Shown here one piece after another: positions 55,168-63,879 of a DNA stretch of 64,000 bases; position 1 is the stretch's first letter; the number at the start of each line of letters is the position of its first letter. The stretch is from contig NZ_JNFA01000003.1 in NCBI RefSeq assembly GCF_000766865.1, forward strand, positions 54,975 to 118,974, read 5' to 3'. The notes below the pieces were generated by a model. That model was not told the origin of the DNA. It did not search any database and saw only the letters and a program-made list of their open reading frames with translations. The DNA is from Listeria booriae (lineage in GTDB: Bacteria; Bacillota; Bacilli; Lactobacillales; Listeriaceae). A program made the position numbers and the translations under genes.

Positions 55168-55599
55168 ATGCAAAAAAAATACATATGGTTGATTTCGATT
55201 GCTGCTGTTATCGTAATTATTTTGATAGGAGGTAAAATTTATATGAATAGTTTGGATAAGAAAGAAGTTGAGCATGAAAAAAAAGCACAACAAATAGTAA
55301 AGGCTGAGGAATACATGGCACTATATTTGGTTCGCAATTATGAAGATGTTCGTACTATAGAATTTCATCCAGTTACTCAAACAAAAGAAACAGGGTTTTG
55401 GCATGGATCTATCGATGTAAACAATGGTAGTACATTGACCTTTTCGATGCGTCATCTATCTGATTTTGATGATATAGGTATTCGGGTTAACCCTAAGACA
55501 TTCGATTTAAATAAGAAAAAAACGAGTTCAAATGAAAATTTGGAGAATGTTAAAATAAAGTATTGGAGGGGGAATAATGGCGACGGAACGGGATTATAA
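55168..55599 (+). CDS. DUF1433-like membrane-anchored protein, probable TilA-type immunity
   Basis: 143 residues. The ATG at 55168 is six bases from AGGAGG (an adjacent ATG is only three). One N-terminal membrane helix (KYIWLISIAAVIVIILIGGKIYM), then a soluble domain with EEYMALYLVRNYEDVRTIEFHPV and DDIGIRVNP, which resembles DUF1433. In S. aureus the DUF1433 lipoprotein TilA protects against the lipase toxin TslA; here there is an anchor but no lipobox Cys. It overlaps the next gene by 23 bases, which binds the two functionally. Placement outside the membrane with toxin next door is inference. Confidence 0.65.
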   Translation: MQKKYIWLISIAAVIVIILIGGKIYMNSLDKKEVEHEKKAQQIVKAEEYMALYLVRNYEDVRTIEFHPVTQTKETGFWHGSIDVNNGSTLTFSMRHLSDFDDIGIRVNPKTFDLNKKKTSSNENLENVKIKYWRGNNGDGTGL

Positions 55600-56812
55600 T
55601 GTCTTCGCAGATGAAGCATACCAAATAGATAAGACACGAGCAAAAAATGAAGACAGAGCTCCATTGCAAAAAGGTGATATCTTAGAAGGAACAAAATTAT
55701 CGCAGTCTTATATAGTGTTGGAAGTAGCAGACAACAATAAAAATGGTATGCAGGCAATGGCTGTGGCGCCGATTAAAGATGGCATTGCGGATACATCTGA
55801 AGTAATAATTGCATATGCAGGAACCGATTTTGATGACAAATTAGATGTGTTAACAGACGCCACCACTGTAGTTGGAGGAGATATAGATTTATCCATCCCA
55901 CAATGGTGGAGCGCCCCTAAAAAAATCGACGGACAAGCCATTTCAGCGCAAAAGTTCGCAACAAGTATTAAAAAAAGCTACCCTAATGCAGTAATTTCAA
56001 CAACAGGTCATTCTCTCGGTGAATATTTAGCGATTTACATAGCAGCAGAAAATAAATGGAAGAATACAGGCTTCAACGGACCTGACCCATATAACATTCT
56101 ATCTGATGATGCAAAAAAATGGATTAAAGAAAATCCAGGTTTACTAGCTAACTATCGAAATAATTACGATAAAATTGGTAATTTTGGTGGCAATAAAACT
56201 GGCGCGGCAATTTTACTAGATGTATCAACAGGTGGCTATAATCCGGCGAAATCTTTAGACTATCACGGTTTAAGTACATGGCAGTTTGACAAAAGTGGCA
56301 ACCTGATAGCGCCAGGTCGTTCAAGCAGGGATTCACGTTTGGCTCAAATGGAAGCCACCACACGGTATCAATTATGGAATCTTTCTGTTCTATCAAATAA
56401 ACTACGAAAAAGTCATGGCGGACTATCTTCATCGGAAGAAATATTCATCAATAGCGGAGAAGCATTGATTGTAGTAAACGGCGTTTCAACCATGATGCAG
56501 GATGGTTTGAATACTGTCATCAAAGAATACCAACAAGCAATCACTGAAGCAGAGGCACTATGGAAAGAAACTGTAGAGCGTGCGCAGGGAATTGGTATGG
56601 ATTTAAGTTATGAGGAAGTAATTGGAGCTTTAGCTAGTGGAGGAGCGACCCAAGCAAATATTGTCGGCGAACCAACCGCCTTTTATGAACAAAGAATAGC
56701 TAGTGCTAAGCAAATGCTGGAGGAATACACCACATTAATCAGTGAAATTCAAACGAGCATTGACCAGCAATTAGCGAAGGATCAGCAGTTAGCAAAAGAC
56801 ATCCAATTTTGA
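55577..56812 (+). CDS. TslA-like type VII-secreted lipase toxin candidate
   Basis: 411 residues. N-terminal lipase/alpha-beta hydrolase domain (to about residue 300): oxyanion-region AYAGTDF near 80, nucleophile elbow GHSLG with Ser146, a later LLDVS aspartate and LDYHGLSTW histidine. The C-terminal 110 residues are helical (NSGEALIVVNGVSTMMQDGLNTVIKEYQQAI...YTTLISEIQTSIDQQL), like an LXG/WXG targeting domain. This reversed order (enzyme first, targeting last) is that of S. aureus TslA. No signal peptide. GGAGGGGG ribosome site inside the upstream gene. The two genes after it look like the partner proteins. No T7SS machinery is in the window. Confidence 0.7.
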   Translation: MATERDYNVFADEAYQIDKTRAKNEDRAPLQKGDILEGTKLSQSYIVLEVADNNKNGMQAMAVAPIKDGIADTSEVIIAYAGTDFDDKLDVLTDATTVVGGDIDLSIPQWWSAPKKIDGQAISAQKFATSIKKSYPNAVISTTGHSLGEYLAIYIAAENKWKNTGFNGPDPYNILSDDAKKWIKENPGLLANYRNNYDKIGNFGGNKTGAAILLDVSTGGYNPAKSLDYHGLSTWQFDKSGNLIAPGRSSRDSRLAQMEATTRYQLWNLSVLSNKLRKSHGGLSSSEEIFINSGEALIVVNGVSTMMQDGLNTVIKEYQQAITEAEALWKETVERAQGIGMDLSYEEVIGALASGGATQANIVGEPTAFYEQRIASAKQMLEEYTTLISEIQTSIDQQLAKDQQLAKDIQF

Positions 56813-56829
56813 AAGAGAGGGAGCTAAAG

Positions 56830-57153
56830 ATGGACTCGCAACAGCGTTTAGAGGACAATTATTTACGCGATAAGAAGCGATTGGCAGAGAAAGAAGAGAG
56901 ATTGTACCAACAGAAAAATAAAGGAATGCAGGCTTTAGACGCTATTGCAGAAGCAAGTCATTATTATTTAAAGGACTTCGCACCAGATACGATGGATATA
57001 CGTCGAGGCATGCACCAATTAGAAGAAATAAAAGAGGAACTAGCTGTGCAACATAGTAAAGAGCAGCAACGTTTGGATTATGAGATGGAAGAATTAACTT
57101 TGGATTATCGCAAACAACAACGAACTTCTAGTGAACAGGAGGCATCCTTATGA
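56830..57153 (+). CDS. DUF3958-like T7SS accessory protein
   Basis: 107 residues, almost entirely charged coiled coil (QRLEDNYLRDKKRLAEKEERLYQQKNKGM; HSKEQQRLDYEMEELTLDYRKQQR) with a central FAPDTMDIRRGM segment. Length and pattern fit DUF3958, whose members bind LXG-type targeting domains before secretion. ATG at 56830 behind AGAGGGAG. Last four bases overlap the next start (ATGA). Family assignment by pattern only. Confidence 0.6.
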   Translation: MDSQQRLEDNYLRDKKRLAEKEERLYQQKNKGMQALDAIAEASHYYLKDFAPDTMDIRRGMHQLEEIKEELAVQHSKEQQRLDYEMEELTLDYRKQQRTSSEQEASL

Positions 57154-57428
57154 CAGAAACATCAATACTAGATGAACAATTCATTCTACAACTAAAAAAA
57201 GAGACCGAAAAAATGATGATTAATTTAGCAGTAGCATCATCAGCGATACACAAGAGCCAAATTAACCAGCAAGATGTAACACAAAAGAGCAAGGATGTTA
57301 TCAAAACTACGCAAAACAGTGTAGAACATATAACAGGAAGCATAAGTCACAATTTAAAAGGGCAGTTTGGAGATAAAGTAAAAGAAACATTGGCTATCCA
57401 TCATAAGAAGCTTCAACAGCTTGTATAA
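57150..57428 (+). CDS. TIGR04197/DUF3130-like small T7SS partner protein
   Basis: 92-residue helical hairpin protein (DEQFILQLKKETEKMMINLAVASSAIHKSQINQQDV...IKTTQNSVEHITGSISHNLKGQFGDKVKETL) without a WXG motif, resembling the SACOL2603-type (TIGR04197) small T7SS proteins. Coupled to the previous gene by ATGA overlap. With the coiled-coil protein it would form the targeting complex for the lipase protein. Confidence 0.6.
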   Translation: MTETSILDEQFILQLKKETEKMMINLAVASSAIHKSQINQQDVTQKSKDVIKTTQNSVEHITGSISHNLKGQFGDKVKETLAIHHKKLQQLV

Positions 57429-57723
57429 ATACTAAATAAAGTAAGTCTCGAGGTTTTCAAAAACCAAAAAGGATTTTGAAAACTTCGACTTCAAGCTCTT
57501 TCAGGCCTCACAGTTTTTAGTAAATCCTGCTCCATACGCCAGTCCTTCGGAAACTCCAGATCCCTCAAAAAGGACTTTTCCCGCGACTTCTCCAGTTTCT
57601 GTCATGCCTAAACGCACGTGTTCCGCTTTTTAGTTAACCCTTTTCATTTTTTATACAACGAATTGCATGGTATAATGGAAGCGGATGTTAGATCGATAGT
57701 ACATGGAGAAAGTAGGATATTAG
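57429..57723. other. Structured intergenic region after the lipase operon
   Basis: No gene. A 15-base stem with one wobble (57448-57462 against 57474-57488, TCGAGGTTTTCAAAA type) may end the upstream operon. Bases 57490-57640 read on the minus strand (AAAGCGGAACACGTGCG...) loosely resemble the dispersed hairpin element at 22528 and 34668. A TATAAT at about 57671-57676 is the likely -10 of the next gene. Confidence 0.45.
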
Positions 57724-58251
57724 ATGTACTTACCTAAAGAAAAAGAAATAATTCAAATCAAAAGCTACAAACACGACGGTTCACTTCATCGTACTTGGAA
57801 AAAAACGGTTGTATTGAAATCTACGGAGAACGTTATTATCGGTGGGAACGATCACACTTTAGTGGTTGAATCAGATGGTCGGAAATGGGTAACCCGCGAA
57901 CCTGCCATTTGTTATTTTCACAGTGAATATTGGTTTAATGTGATTTCAATGATTCGGGAAGACGGGATATATCACTATTGCAACTTAGGTACGCCTTTTG
58001 CCTCGGATGAGGAAGCGGTGAAGTATATCGATTATGATCTGGATATTAAAGTGTTTCCAGACGGGCGATTTCACTTGCTTGACGAAGGGGAATACGAACA
58101 ACATAGACGACAAATGAAGTATCCAGACGCCATCGACCGAATTCTGCGCCACAATGTCGACGTACTCTCACACTGGATTTTGGATAAAAAAGGTCCATTT
58201 TCTAAAGACTACATCGATATTTGGTATGAAAAGTATAAAGAATATCGCTAA
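57724..58251 (+). CDS. DUF402 nucleoside di/triphosphatase (YgaC-like)
   Basis: 175 residues; [76 protein letters not shown] are the DUF402/FomD-like barrel with acidic metal ligands. B. subtilis YgaC and its relatives hydrolyse nucleoside tri- and diphosphates. Same place relative to ygaE-gsaB-perR as in B. subtilis. Confidence 0.88.
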   Translation: MYLPKEKEIIQIKSYKHDGSLHRTWKKTVVLKSTENVIIGGNDHTLVVESDGRKWVTREPAICYFHSEYWFNVISMIREDGIYHYCNLGTPFASDEEAVKYIDYDLDIKVFPDGRFHLLDEGEYEQHRRQMKYPDAIDRILRHNVDVLSHWILDKKGPFSKDYIDIWYEKYKEYR

Positions 58252-58260
58252 GAAGTAGCA

Positions 58261-58312
58261 AAAACACGCAACATATGGTTTTAGATTCTAGAAACCATAT
58301 GTTGCGTGTTTT
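58261..58312. terminator. Bidirectional terminator with a 21-base perfect stem
   Basis: 58261-58281 pairs perfectly with 58292-58312 around a ten-base loop (AAAACACGCAACATATGG at the base). It separates convergent ygaC-like and nitroreductase genes. Confidence 0.9.
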
Positions 58313-58318
58313 ATTTGT

Positions 58319-58987
58319 TTAAAGGACAACTTCTACGTGCGCATCTAATGACTGGCGTGTTTTATCTCGAGTTGGCTCTGTGGCGCGATATCCAAAAGCA
58401 AGCATGGCTGAAACGCCAAATTCATCCGTGTTTATCAAACCCTTACGCGCCAACAATTGTTCGACATCGGCTTTATTAAAACCTTCAATCGGACAAGAAT
58501 CAATACCAATCGTTGCTGCACTTGTCATCATGTTTGCCATCGCTAAATAAGCTTGACGGCTTGCCCATTCAAAAACAAGACGGTCATCAGATAGCAAATC
58601 GAAATCATCTGCTAAGAAGTTTTTAAAATGATTCGTGTAGCCTGCGACAACATCATTCGGCATTTTTGCAACATTTTTCAGGTGGTTCTGGATGTATTCT
58701 GATTCTGGTTGTAGGGAATTCTTTGTGCGCGATAATACGACCAGAAACTTATCCGCAGTTGGTAATTGTGTTTGCGCTCCCCAAGCGAATTCCTTTATTT
58801 CATCGCGCAACGCTGTATTCTCAATCACTAATAACTTCCAAGGCTCGAATCCGAACGAAGACGGAGACAAGCGAGCGGTTTCTAAAATAAATTGGAAATC
58901 CTCATCCGAAATTTGTTTCGCCGTATCGAATTCCTTACAAGCAAAGCGATATTTAAAAGCATCTAAAACCATTTCTTTTTTTGACAT
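58319..58987 (-). CDS. NAD(P)H-dependent nitroreductase family protein
   Basis: 222-residue FMN flavoprotein: ALKYRFACKEFD-type N-terminus (FKYRFACKEFDTAKQIS), SPSSFGFEPWKLLVIE near residue 45, IDSCPIEGFNKADVEQLL, and the C-terminal GYRA segment. It reduces nitroaromatics or quinones. Start at 58987 fits GGAGGG; longer in-frame starts lie in the promoter. Divergent from an HxlR regulator that probably controls it. Confidence 0.88.
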   Translation of the reverse strand: MSKKEMVLDAFKYRFACKEFDTAKQISDEDFQFILETARLSPSSFGFEPWKLLVIENTALRDEIKEFAWGAQTQLPTADKFLVVLSRTKNSLQPESEYIQNHLKNVAKMPNDVVAGYTNHFKNFLADDFDLLSDDRLVFEWASRQAYLAMANMMTSAATIGIDSCPIEGFNKADVEQLLARKGLINTDEFGVSAMLAFGYRATEPTRDKTRQSLDAHVEVVL

Positions 58988-59021
58988 GTTGTAAATCCCT
59001 CCTAATTTGTTTGACATTTTC

Positions 59022-59049
59022 AGTATACCAAGTAAAATAAAAAAAGTAA
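59022..59049 (-). promoter_or_regulatory. Nitroreductase promoter
   Basis: Minus strand TTACTT (59049-59044), 16 bases, TATACT (59027-59022). Direct repeats GTAAGTATGCACA and GTTAGGTAGGCACA (about 59046-59077) overlap the -35 and are candidate HxlR sites. Confidence 0.5.
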
Positions 59050-59108
59050 GTATGCACATTTTTGTTAGGTAGGCACAATTTTTATACTATCAAAAGGAGG
59101 ATTCAACC

Positions 59109-59468
59109 ATGCCAAAACGCAAAACAACATTTTCCTGTGGCGCCGATGTCACAGCATCCGTCATTGGTGGCAAGTGGAAACTACAAATTTTATATAAATT
59201 AATCACAAAAACAATCCGCTTCAATGAATTCAGGCGTCTCATTCCAGAAATCACCCAGCGAATGCTCACATTACAACTGCGGGAGCTAGAAGAAGATGGC
59301 ATCGTTCACCGCGAAGTCTACCCACAAATCCCGCCAAAAGTAGAGTACCGCTTAACCGAGCTTGGCGAAACATTGATTCCACTCATCGAAGCAATGTGCA
59401 CCTGGGGATATGAAAACGAAGAAACAATTGCAGAAAATCGCAAAGACATAGCAAAAGAACCGATTTAG
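59109..59468 (+). CDS. HxlR-family transcriptional regulator
   Basis: 119-residue winged-helix protein: [75 protein letters not shown]. The N-terminal Cys (FSCGADV) is in the position used for aldehyde or thiol/quinone sensing in HxlR relatives. Divergent from nitroreductase, so an electrophile-responsive pair is likely. Confidence 0.9.
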   Translation: MPKRKTTFSCGADVTASVIGGKWKLQILYKLITKTIRFNEFRRLIPEITQRMLTLQLRELEEDGIVHREVYPQIPPKVEYRLTELGETLIPLIEAMCTWGYENEETIAENRKDIAKEPI

Positions 59469-59490
59469 CGTTTCAAATCGGTTCTTTATT

Positions 59491-60579
59491 TTAAATATCA
59501 TGCACATCAATATCAATCTTATTCTCATCATGATGTCGCAATTTAAAGCTATGCACTAATTTCTCCAAGTAATCAATCGTTTCCTGATAAGCGAAGACAC
59601 AGGCGATAATCCGCATTAAATGGTACTGGTCAATCCCTTCATCATCGTCTTCCTTATCCATTTCTTTCATTTCATTTAAAAACAACCGCATCAAATCTTG
59701 AGGATCTTGCGCCAAATGTTTCTCCGCATAATGTAAGTCCACTGAAACCTTATCAATATACGTCAGTAACAACTGCTCATGTGTATCCGTCAAATAATCA
59801 ATTTGCATCCGAATCAGCTCTTGTTTTTCAGGAGGCAACTGCAAAAAGTCGTTTTCATAGCGATGCAGTATTTTTAATAACTCGTATCCTTTTTGCGAAC
59901 AGAGAATCATTTGCCTGTATACCGCAATTTTTCGCGACTTAGAAATATTGGTTCGCCGGAGGAAAGTGCGTTCCTCGCGGTATAACTCATAATAGCTACT
60001 CATTTGCGTAATCTGTTTTTGCATCCACTTCATATCTTTTTTCAGTAGCGGAAAATCAGCAGCATGGCGTAAATTTAGCTTTATCCAGCGCATAATTTCA
60101 TCATTTGTCGTATAAATAAACTGGAAGAGCGTCACTTCGTATTTCGGCGGCAAGAAGATGAGGTTCACGATGAATGCGGCCACAAGACCGAGCATAATCG
60201 TTCCAAATCTAGTGAGGGCAACCATTAGGAAGTCACTATTCGGCGAATCCATCACGATAACAAGCGTTACAAGCGCCAAGCCAATCGTGTTTTCCAATTT
60301 GAACTGAATGAGGAGCGCCACACAAATAATCGAAGCAATCCCGATTAAGATGAAGTCATTCCCAATATAAAGCCCAAATCCAATCGCAATCGCCGCACCA
60401 ATCACATTCCCTTGCGCCCTTTGCAAAATTTCTAAATAGGATCTATAAATCGAAGGCTGCACCGCAAAAATCGCTGAAATCCCCGCTAAAGATGGAGAAG
60501 GGGAGTGACAAAGTTGCGCGATAAAAAGCGCCAAACTAATAGCAATACCTGTTTTTAAAATCCTAGCCCCGAATTTCAT
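59491..60579 (-). CDS. YgaE/FUSC-like aromatic acid exporter family protein
   Basis: 362 residues: about six N-terminal membrane helices (ISLALFIAQLCHSPSPSLAGISAIFAVQPSIYRSYLEILQRAQGNVIGAAIA...) and a long helical cytosolic C-terminal half. Same family as YgaE of B. subtilis, with the same neighbours. Transport substrate unknown. Confidence 0.85.
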   Translation of the reverse strand: MKFGARILKTGIAISLALFIAQLCHSPSPSLAGISAIFAVQPSIYRSYLEILQRAQGNVIGAAIAIGFGLYIGNDFILIGIASIICVALLIQFKLENTIGLALVTLVIVMDSPNSDFLMVALTRFGTIMLGLVAAFIVNLIFLPPKYEVTLFQFIYTTNDEIMRWIKLNLRHAADFPLLKKDMKWMQKQITQMSSYYELYREERTFLRRTNISKSRKIAVYRQMILCSQKGYELLKILHRYENDFLQLPPEKQELIRMQIDYLTDTHEQLLLTYIDKVSVDLHYAEKHLAQDPQDLMRLFLNEMKEMDKEDDDEGIDQYHLMRIIACVFAYQETIDYLEKLVHSFKLRHHDENKIDIDVHDI

Positions 60580-60666
60580 CGCTGGTTAGTCCTTTCTGTT
60601 ATGTTTTGGCTTTTCACTTAAGCACGTTTTTCTATATATAGCCGTAAAACTAATATTGCAAACAAA

Positions 60667-61959
60667 TTACAAAGCCATTTTTGCAAAAACACGATCTACA
60701 GCCGCAATCGTTGCTTCAATATCTGCTTCTGTATGTGCCGTTGTAATAAACCAAGCCTCATATTTAGAAGGAGCTAGCATAATTCCTTCTTCCAACATCC
60801 ATTTGAAAAACTGCCCGAATTGCTCGCCATTCGTTACTTGCGCGTCAGCATAGGTCACAATTTCTTGATCCGCAAAATACACCGTCAACGCACCTTTAAT
60901 CTGATTAATCGTAATCACTAAACCATGTTTCTCAGCCGCAGCTTCGATTCCATTTTTCAGCATGACACCCAATTTATCAAAACGCTCATACAAGCCTTCT
61001 TCTTGCAAAACTTCTAGACATGCAATCCCAGCTTGAATCGATGCTGGGTTTCCAGCCATTGTTCCAGCTTGATAGGCAGGACCAAGCGGCGCCACTTTTT
61101 CCATAATATCAATGCGACCACCATAAGCGCCAATCGGCAAACCGCCACCAATAATTTTTCCAAGCGCAGTCAAATCAGGCGTTACATGCAAGAGATTTTG
61201 TGCACCACCATACATAAAACGAAATGCAGTAATAACTTCATCATAAATAACAAGGGCTCCCGCCTCATGCGTCAGCTCGTTTACCGTCTCCAAAAAGCCA
61301 TCCACCGGACCGACAATCCCGAAATTTCCAATAATCGGCTCCACTAAAACAGCAGCAACCTGATCGCCCCAAATACGCAAAGCCTCTTTAAAACTCGCAA
61401 TATCATTAAAAGGAACCGTAATAACTTCCTCCGCAGTTGCCGTCGTAACCCCAGCAGAATCAGGCGTTCCAAGCGTTGAAGGCCCCGAACCAGCTTCCAC
61501 CAGTACTAAGTCAAAATGTCCGTGATAGGAACCTGCGAATTTAATAATTTTGTCACGTCCCGTAAATGCACGAGCCACACGAATCGTCGTCATAACCGCT
61601 TCCGTCCCAGAATTCGTAAACCGAACTTTCTCTAAAGAAGGAATCGCATCTTTCAACATTTTTGCAAACGTCACTTCATGTTTCGTTGGCGTACCATACA
61701 AAACACCAGTTTCCGCAGCGTGTGTAATCGCTTTTGTAATATGTGGGTGGGCATGTCCAGTAATAATCGGTCCATAAGCCGCCAAATAATCGATATACTT
61801 ATTCCCATCAACATCCCAGAAATAAGCCCCATTTGCTCGTTCCATCGTGACAGGAACTCCACCCCCAACACCTTTATAAGAACGCGAAGGACTATTTACA
61901 CCACCAACAATGTGCTTTAACGCCTCCGTATGTAGCTTTTCAGACTCCGAATGATTCAT
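60667..61959 (-). CDS. gsaB: Glutamate-1-semialdehyde 2,1-aminomutase (GsaB/HemL2)
   Basis: 430-residue PLP enzyme; makes 5-aminolevulinate in haem synthesis. PLP lysine is Lys268 in [17 protein letters not shown]; also [18 protein letters not shown] and [10 protein letters not shown]. The start [10 protein letters not shown] at 61959 matches the family; two in-frame ATGs 4-7 codons upstream remain possible. It is the perR-linked second copy known in Bacilli rather than the hem-operon copy. Confidence 0.92.
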   Translation of the reverse strand: MNHSESEKLHTEALKHIVGGVNSPSRSYKGVGGGVPVTMERANGAYFWDVDGNKYIDYLAAYGPIITGHAHPHITKAITHAAETGVLYGTPTKHEVTFAKMLKDAIPSLEKVRFTNSGTEAVMTTIRVARAFTGRDKIIKFAGSYHGHFDLVLVEAGSGPSTLGTPDSAGVTTATAEEVITVPFNDIASFKEALRIWGDQVAAVLVEPIIGNFGIVGPVDGFLETVNELTHEAGALVIYDEVITAFRFMYGGAQNLLHVTPDLTALGKIIGGGLPIGAYGGRIDIMEKVAPLGPAYQAGTMAGNPASIQAGIACLEVLQEEGLYERFDKLGVMLKNGIEAAAEKHGLVITINQIKGALTVYFADQEIVTYADAQVTNGEQFGQFFKWMLEEGIMLAPSKYEAWFITTAHTEADIEATIAAVDRVFAKMAL

Positions 61960-62097
61960 TTTTCGATACATCTCCTTCATTAAACTATCTTCCTCTCCAT
62001 TTTAGTGCAAAAACAACCGAACTGCAATGAATAGAAGCAAGTTCATTGTTTCCAAGCCAAAAAGGGGCTAAAATAAATGAAAAAGGAGTGAACAAAC

Positions 62098-63045
62098 ATG
62101 AAAATTCTATTTACCATGCCAATCCCCGAAGACTTACAAGAAAAGCAACAAGCACAGTTTCCCGACAATACCTATCATTACATAGAAGATATTCGCGCAT
62201 GCGACACGTTATCCGAAATAAACTGCATTGTTTCTTACGGCTCCGATATCACAGAAGAAGTACTGGAACGAGCAACGAACCTGCGCTGGCTCATGGTTTT
62301 CTCCGCAGGAATCGAAGAACTCCCACACGCAAAACTTCAAGATAAAAACATCACCGTAACCAATGTCCGAGGCATTCACGCTATCCCTATGGCTGAATTC
62401 GCGTTTTCCTACATGCTATCCTACGTAAAACAATTGCCTCATTTCGCGGCTAAACAACAAGAACACCAGTGGGGACGAGCGGACCATCAAATATCAGAAC
62501 TAGCAAACCAAACGCTAATCATAGTAGGAACTGGCGCAATCGGCACTCAAATCGCCCACCTAGCCAAAGCTTTCCAAATGAAAGTCATCGGCATCAACAC
62601 CACAGGCAAACAAAAAGTCCCATTCGATAAAACCGTCCAAACCAAAGACATAACAACCGTTCTACCAGAGGGTGACTTCATCATTTCCATACTACCCGAA
62701 ACCAATGCAACAAAAGGCTTTTATCAAAAACACCATTTCCAGACAATGAAAAAGTCCGCCGTATTCATCAATATAGGTAGAGGTTCTGCGATAACAGAAG
62801 AAGTATTAATCGACATCGCCAAGCAACAAACAATTGCCCATATGTATCTAGACGTAACCCCAATCGAACCATTACCAGAAAATCATGCCTTGTGGAGCTT
62901 TCCGAATGTCACCATCACACCACACGTCTCCGCGCACTCACCACGATACCTCTATAGAAGTTTTGACATATGGCTCGAAAATTTGGAAAGATTTCAAAAA
63001 CAAGAACCATTATTAAATACACGCCAACTAGACCGCGGTTACTAA
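62098..63045 (+). CDS. D-2-hydroxyacid dehydrogenase
   Basis: 315 residues. NAD site IVGTGAIGTQIAHLAKAF near residue 140; catalytic Arg in INIGRGSAI, Glu in DVTPIEPLPENH and His in TPHVSAHSPR. Annotated as glycerate dehydrogenase-like in Listeria; the substrate is uncertain. AAAAGGAGTG ribosome site. Confidence 0.88.
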   Translation: MKILFTMPIPEDLQEKQQAQFPDNTYHYIEDIRACDTLSEINCIVSYGSDITEEVLERATNLRWLMVFSAGIEELPHAKLQDKNITVTNVRGIHAIPMAEFAFSYMLSYVKQLPHFAAKQQEHQWGRADHQISELANQTLIIVGTGAIGTQIAHLAKAFQMKVIGINTTGKQKVPFDKTVQTKDITTVLPEGDFIISILPETNATKGFYQKHHFQTMKKSAVFINIGRGSAITEEVLIDIAKQQTIAHMYLDVTPIEPLPENHALWSFPNVTITPHVSAHSPRYLYRSFDIWLENLERFQKQEPLLNTRQLDRGY

Positions 63046-63059
63046 ACTAAGCCCGAATA

Positions 63060-63089
63060 TTGACAGAATGGGCTGTTATTAGGTAGAAT
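63060..63089 (+). promoter_or_regulatory. perR promoter
   Basis: TTGACA (63060-63065), 18 bases, TAGAAT (63084-63089). I see no clear full PerR box over it; TATATATAATC at 63095-63105 is at best a half site. Confidence 0.6.
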
Positions 63090-63128
63090 GGGAGTATATA
63101 TAATCAAAATGAAGCAAGAAAGGAGTGC

Positions 63129-63569
63129 ATGACGGTGTCTAATTCTCATTTAAGAGAGGCGATAGATGTCTTGAAAAAAACTGGAGTCAGAATAACTCCT
63201 CAACGTCATGCTATACTTGAATTCCTAATTAATGCGGATACCCATCCTACCGCCGATGAAATTTACAGAGCACTTGAAGGGAATTTCCCAAATATGAGTG
63301 TAGCGACAGTTTACAATAACTTGCGCGTTTTTCGAGAAGCAGGATTAATTAAAGAATTACCATATGGCGATTCATCGAGCCGTTTCGATTTTTCCACATC
63401 CGAACATTATCACGCAATCTGCAACGAATGCGGTAAAATAGTCGATTTCCATTATCCAGGTTTAGATGAAGTCGAACATTTCGCATCCAGCGTCACAGGC
63501 TACGAAGTCAACAAACATCGACTAGAAGTTTACGGAACATGTCCAGAATGCCAAGCGAAATTAAAATAA
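63129..63569 (+). CDS. perR: Peroxide-sensing repressor PerR
   Basis: 146-residue Fur-family repressor. With a two-residue offset it has every B. subtilis PerR ligand: His39, Asp87, His93, His95 and Asp106 for Fe/Mn sensing, and Cys98, Cys101, Cys138 and Cys141 for structural zinc. It represses catalase, ferritin and haem genes until peroxide oxidises the histidines; the neighbouring gsaB fits. AAAGGAG lies three bases before this ATG and nine before an in-frame GTG at 63135, so the latter may be the true start. Confidence 0.95.
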   Translation: MTVSNSHLREAIDVLKKTGVRITPQRHAILEFLINADTHPTADEIYRALEGNFPNMSVATVYNNLRVFREAGLIKELPYGDSSSRFDFSTSEHYHAICNECGKIVDFHYPGLDEVEHFASSVTGYEVNKHRLEVYGTCPECQAKLK

Positions 63570-63570
63570 C

Positions 63571-63606
63571 AAAACCATCAAGTCATTCGAATTTGGTGGT
63601 TTTTTC
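63571..63606 (+). terminator. perR terminator
   Basis: AAAACCATCAA/TTGGTGGTTTT stem with one wobble, then T tract. Confidence 0.82.
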
Positions 63607-63747
63607 TTTTGGATGCATAAAATCAATCAATTTTATGCAAATAAATTTATAAAAGCAGAAACGGCTACACGTCAATGTTTAGCGCATACATTTTTGTGGA
63701 ACACAAGTACAGAACACAAAAAAATAAAATAAAAATGCATAACTTGG

Positions 63748-63776
63748 TTGACATTGCTCAAATAAATTGATATATT
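63748..63776 (+). promoter_or_regulatory. rRNA promoter P1
   Basis: TTGACA, 17 bases, TATATT, preceded by a very AT-rich stretch suited to an UP element. Confidence 0.75.
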
Positions 63777-63844
63777 AGTTCTCGGCGCTACTAATTCAAC
63801 ACTTTTACAAACAAAAACATCACAAAATAATTTATAGAAAGTTG

Positions 63845-63873
63845 TTGACAGATAAGCGTTCGAATGATATGAT
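63845..63873 (+). promoter_or_regulatory. rRNA promoter P2
   Basis: TTGACA (63845-63850), 17 bases, TATGAT (63868-63873). Tandem with P1 at 97 bases, a typical rrn arrangement. Confidence 0.8.
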
Positions 63874-63879
63874 TTAAAA

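Noticed and set aside
63090..63128. PerR box upstream of perR
   Set aside because: Only TATATATAATC resembles half of the palindromic box; the other half is missing.
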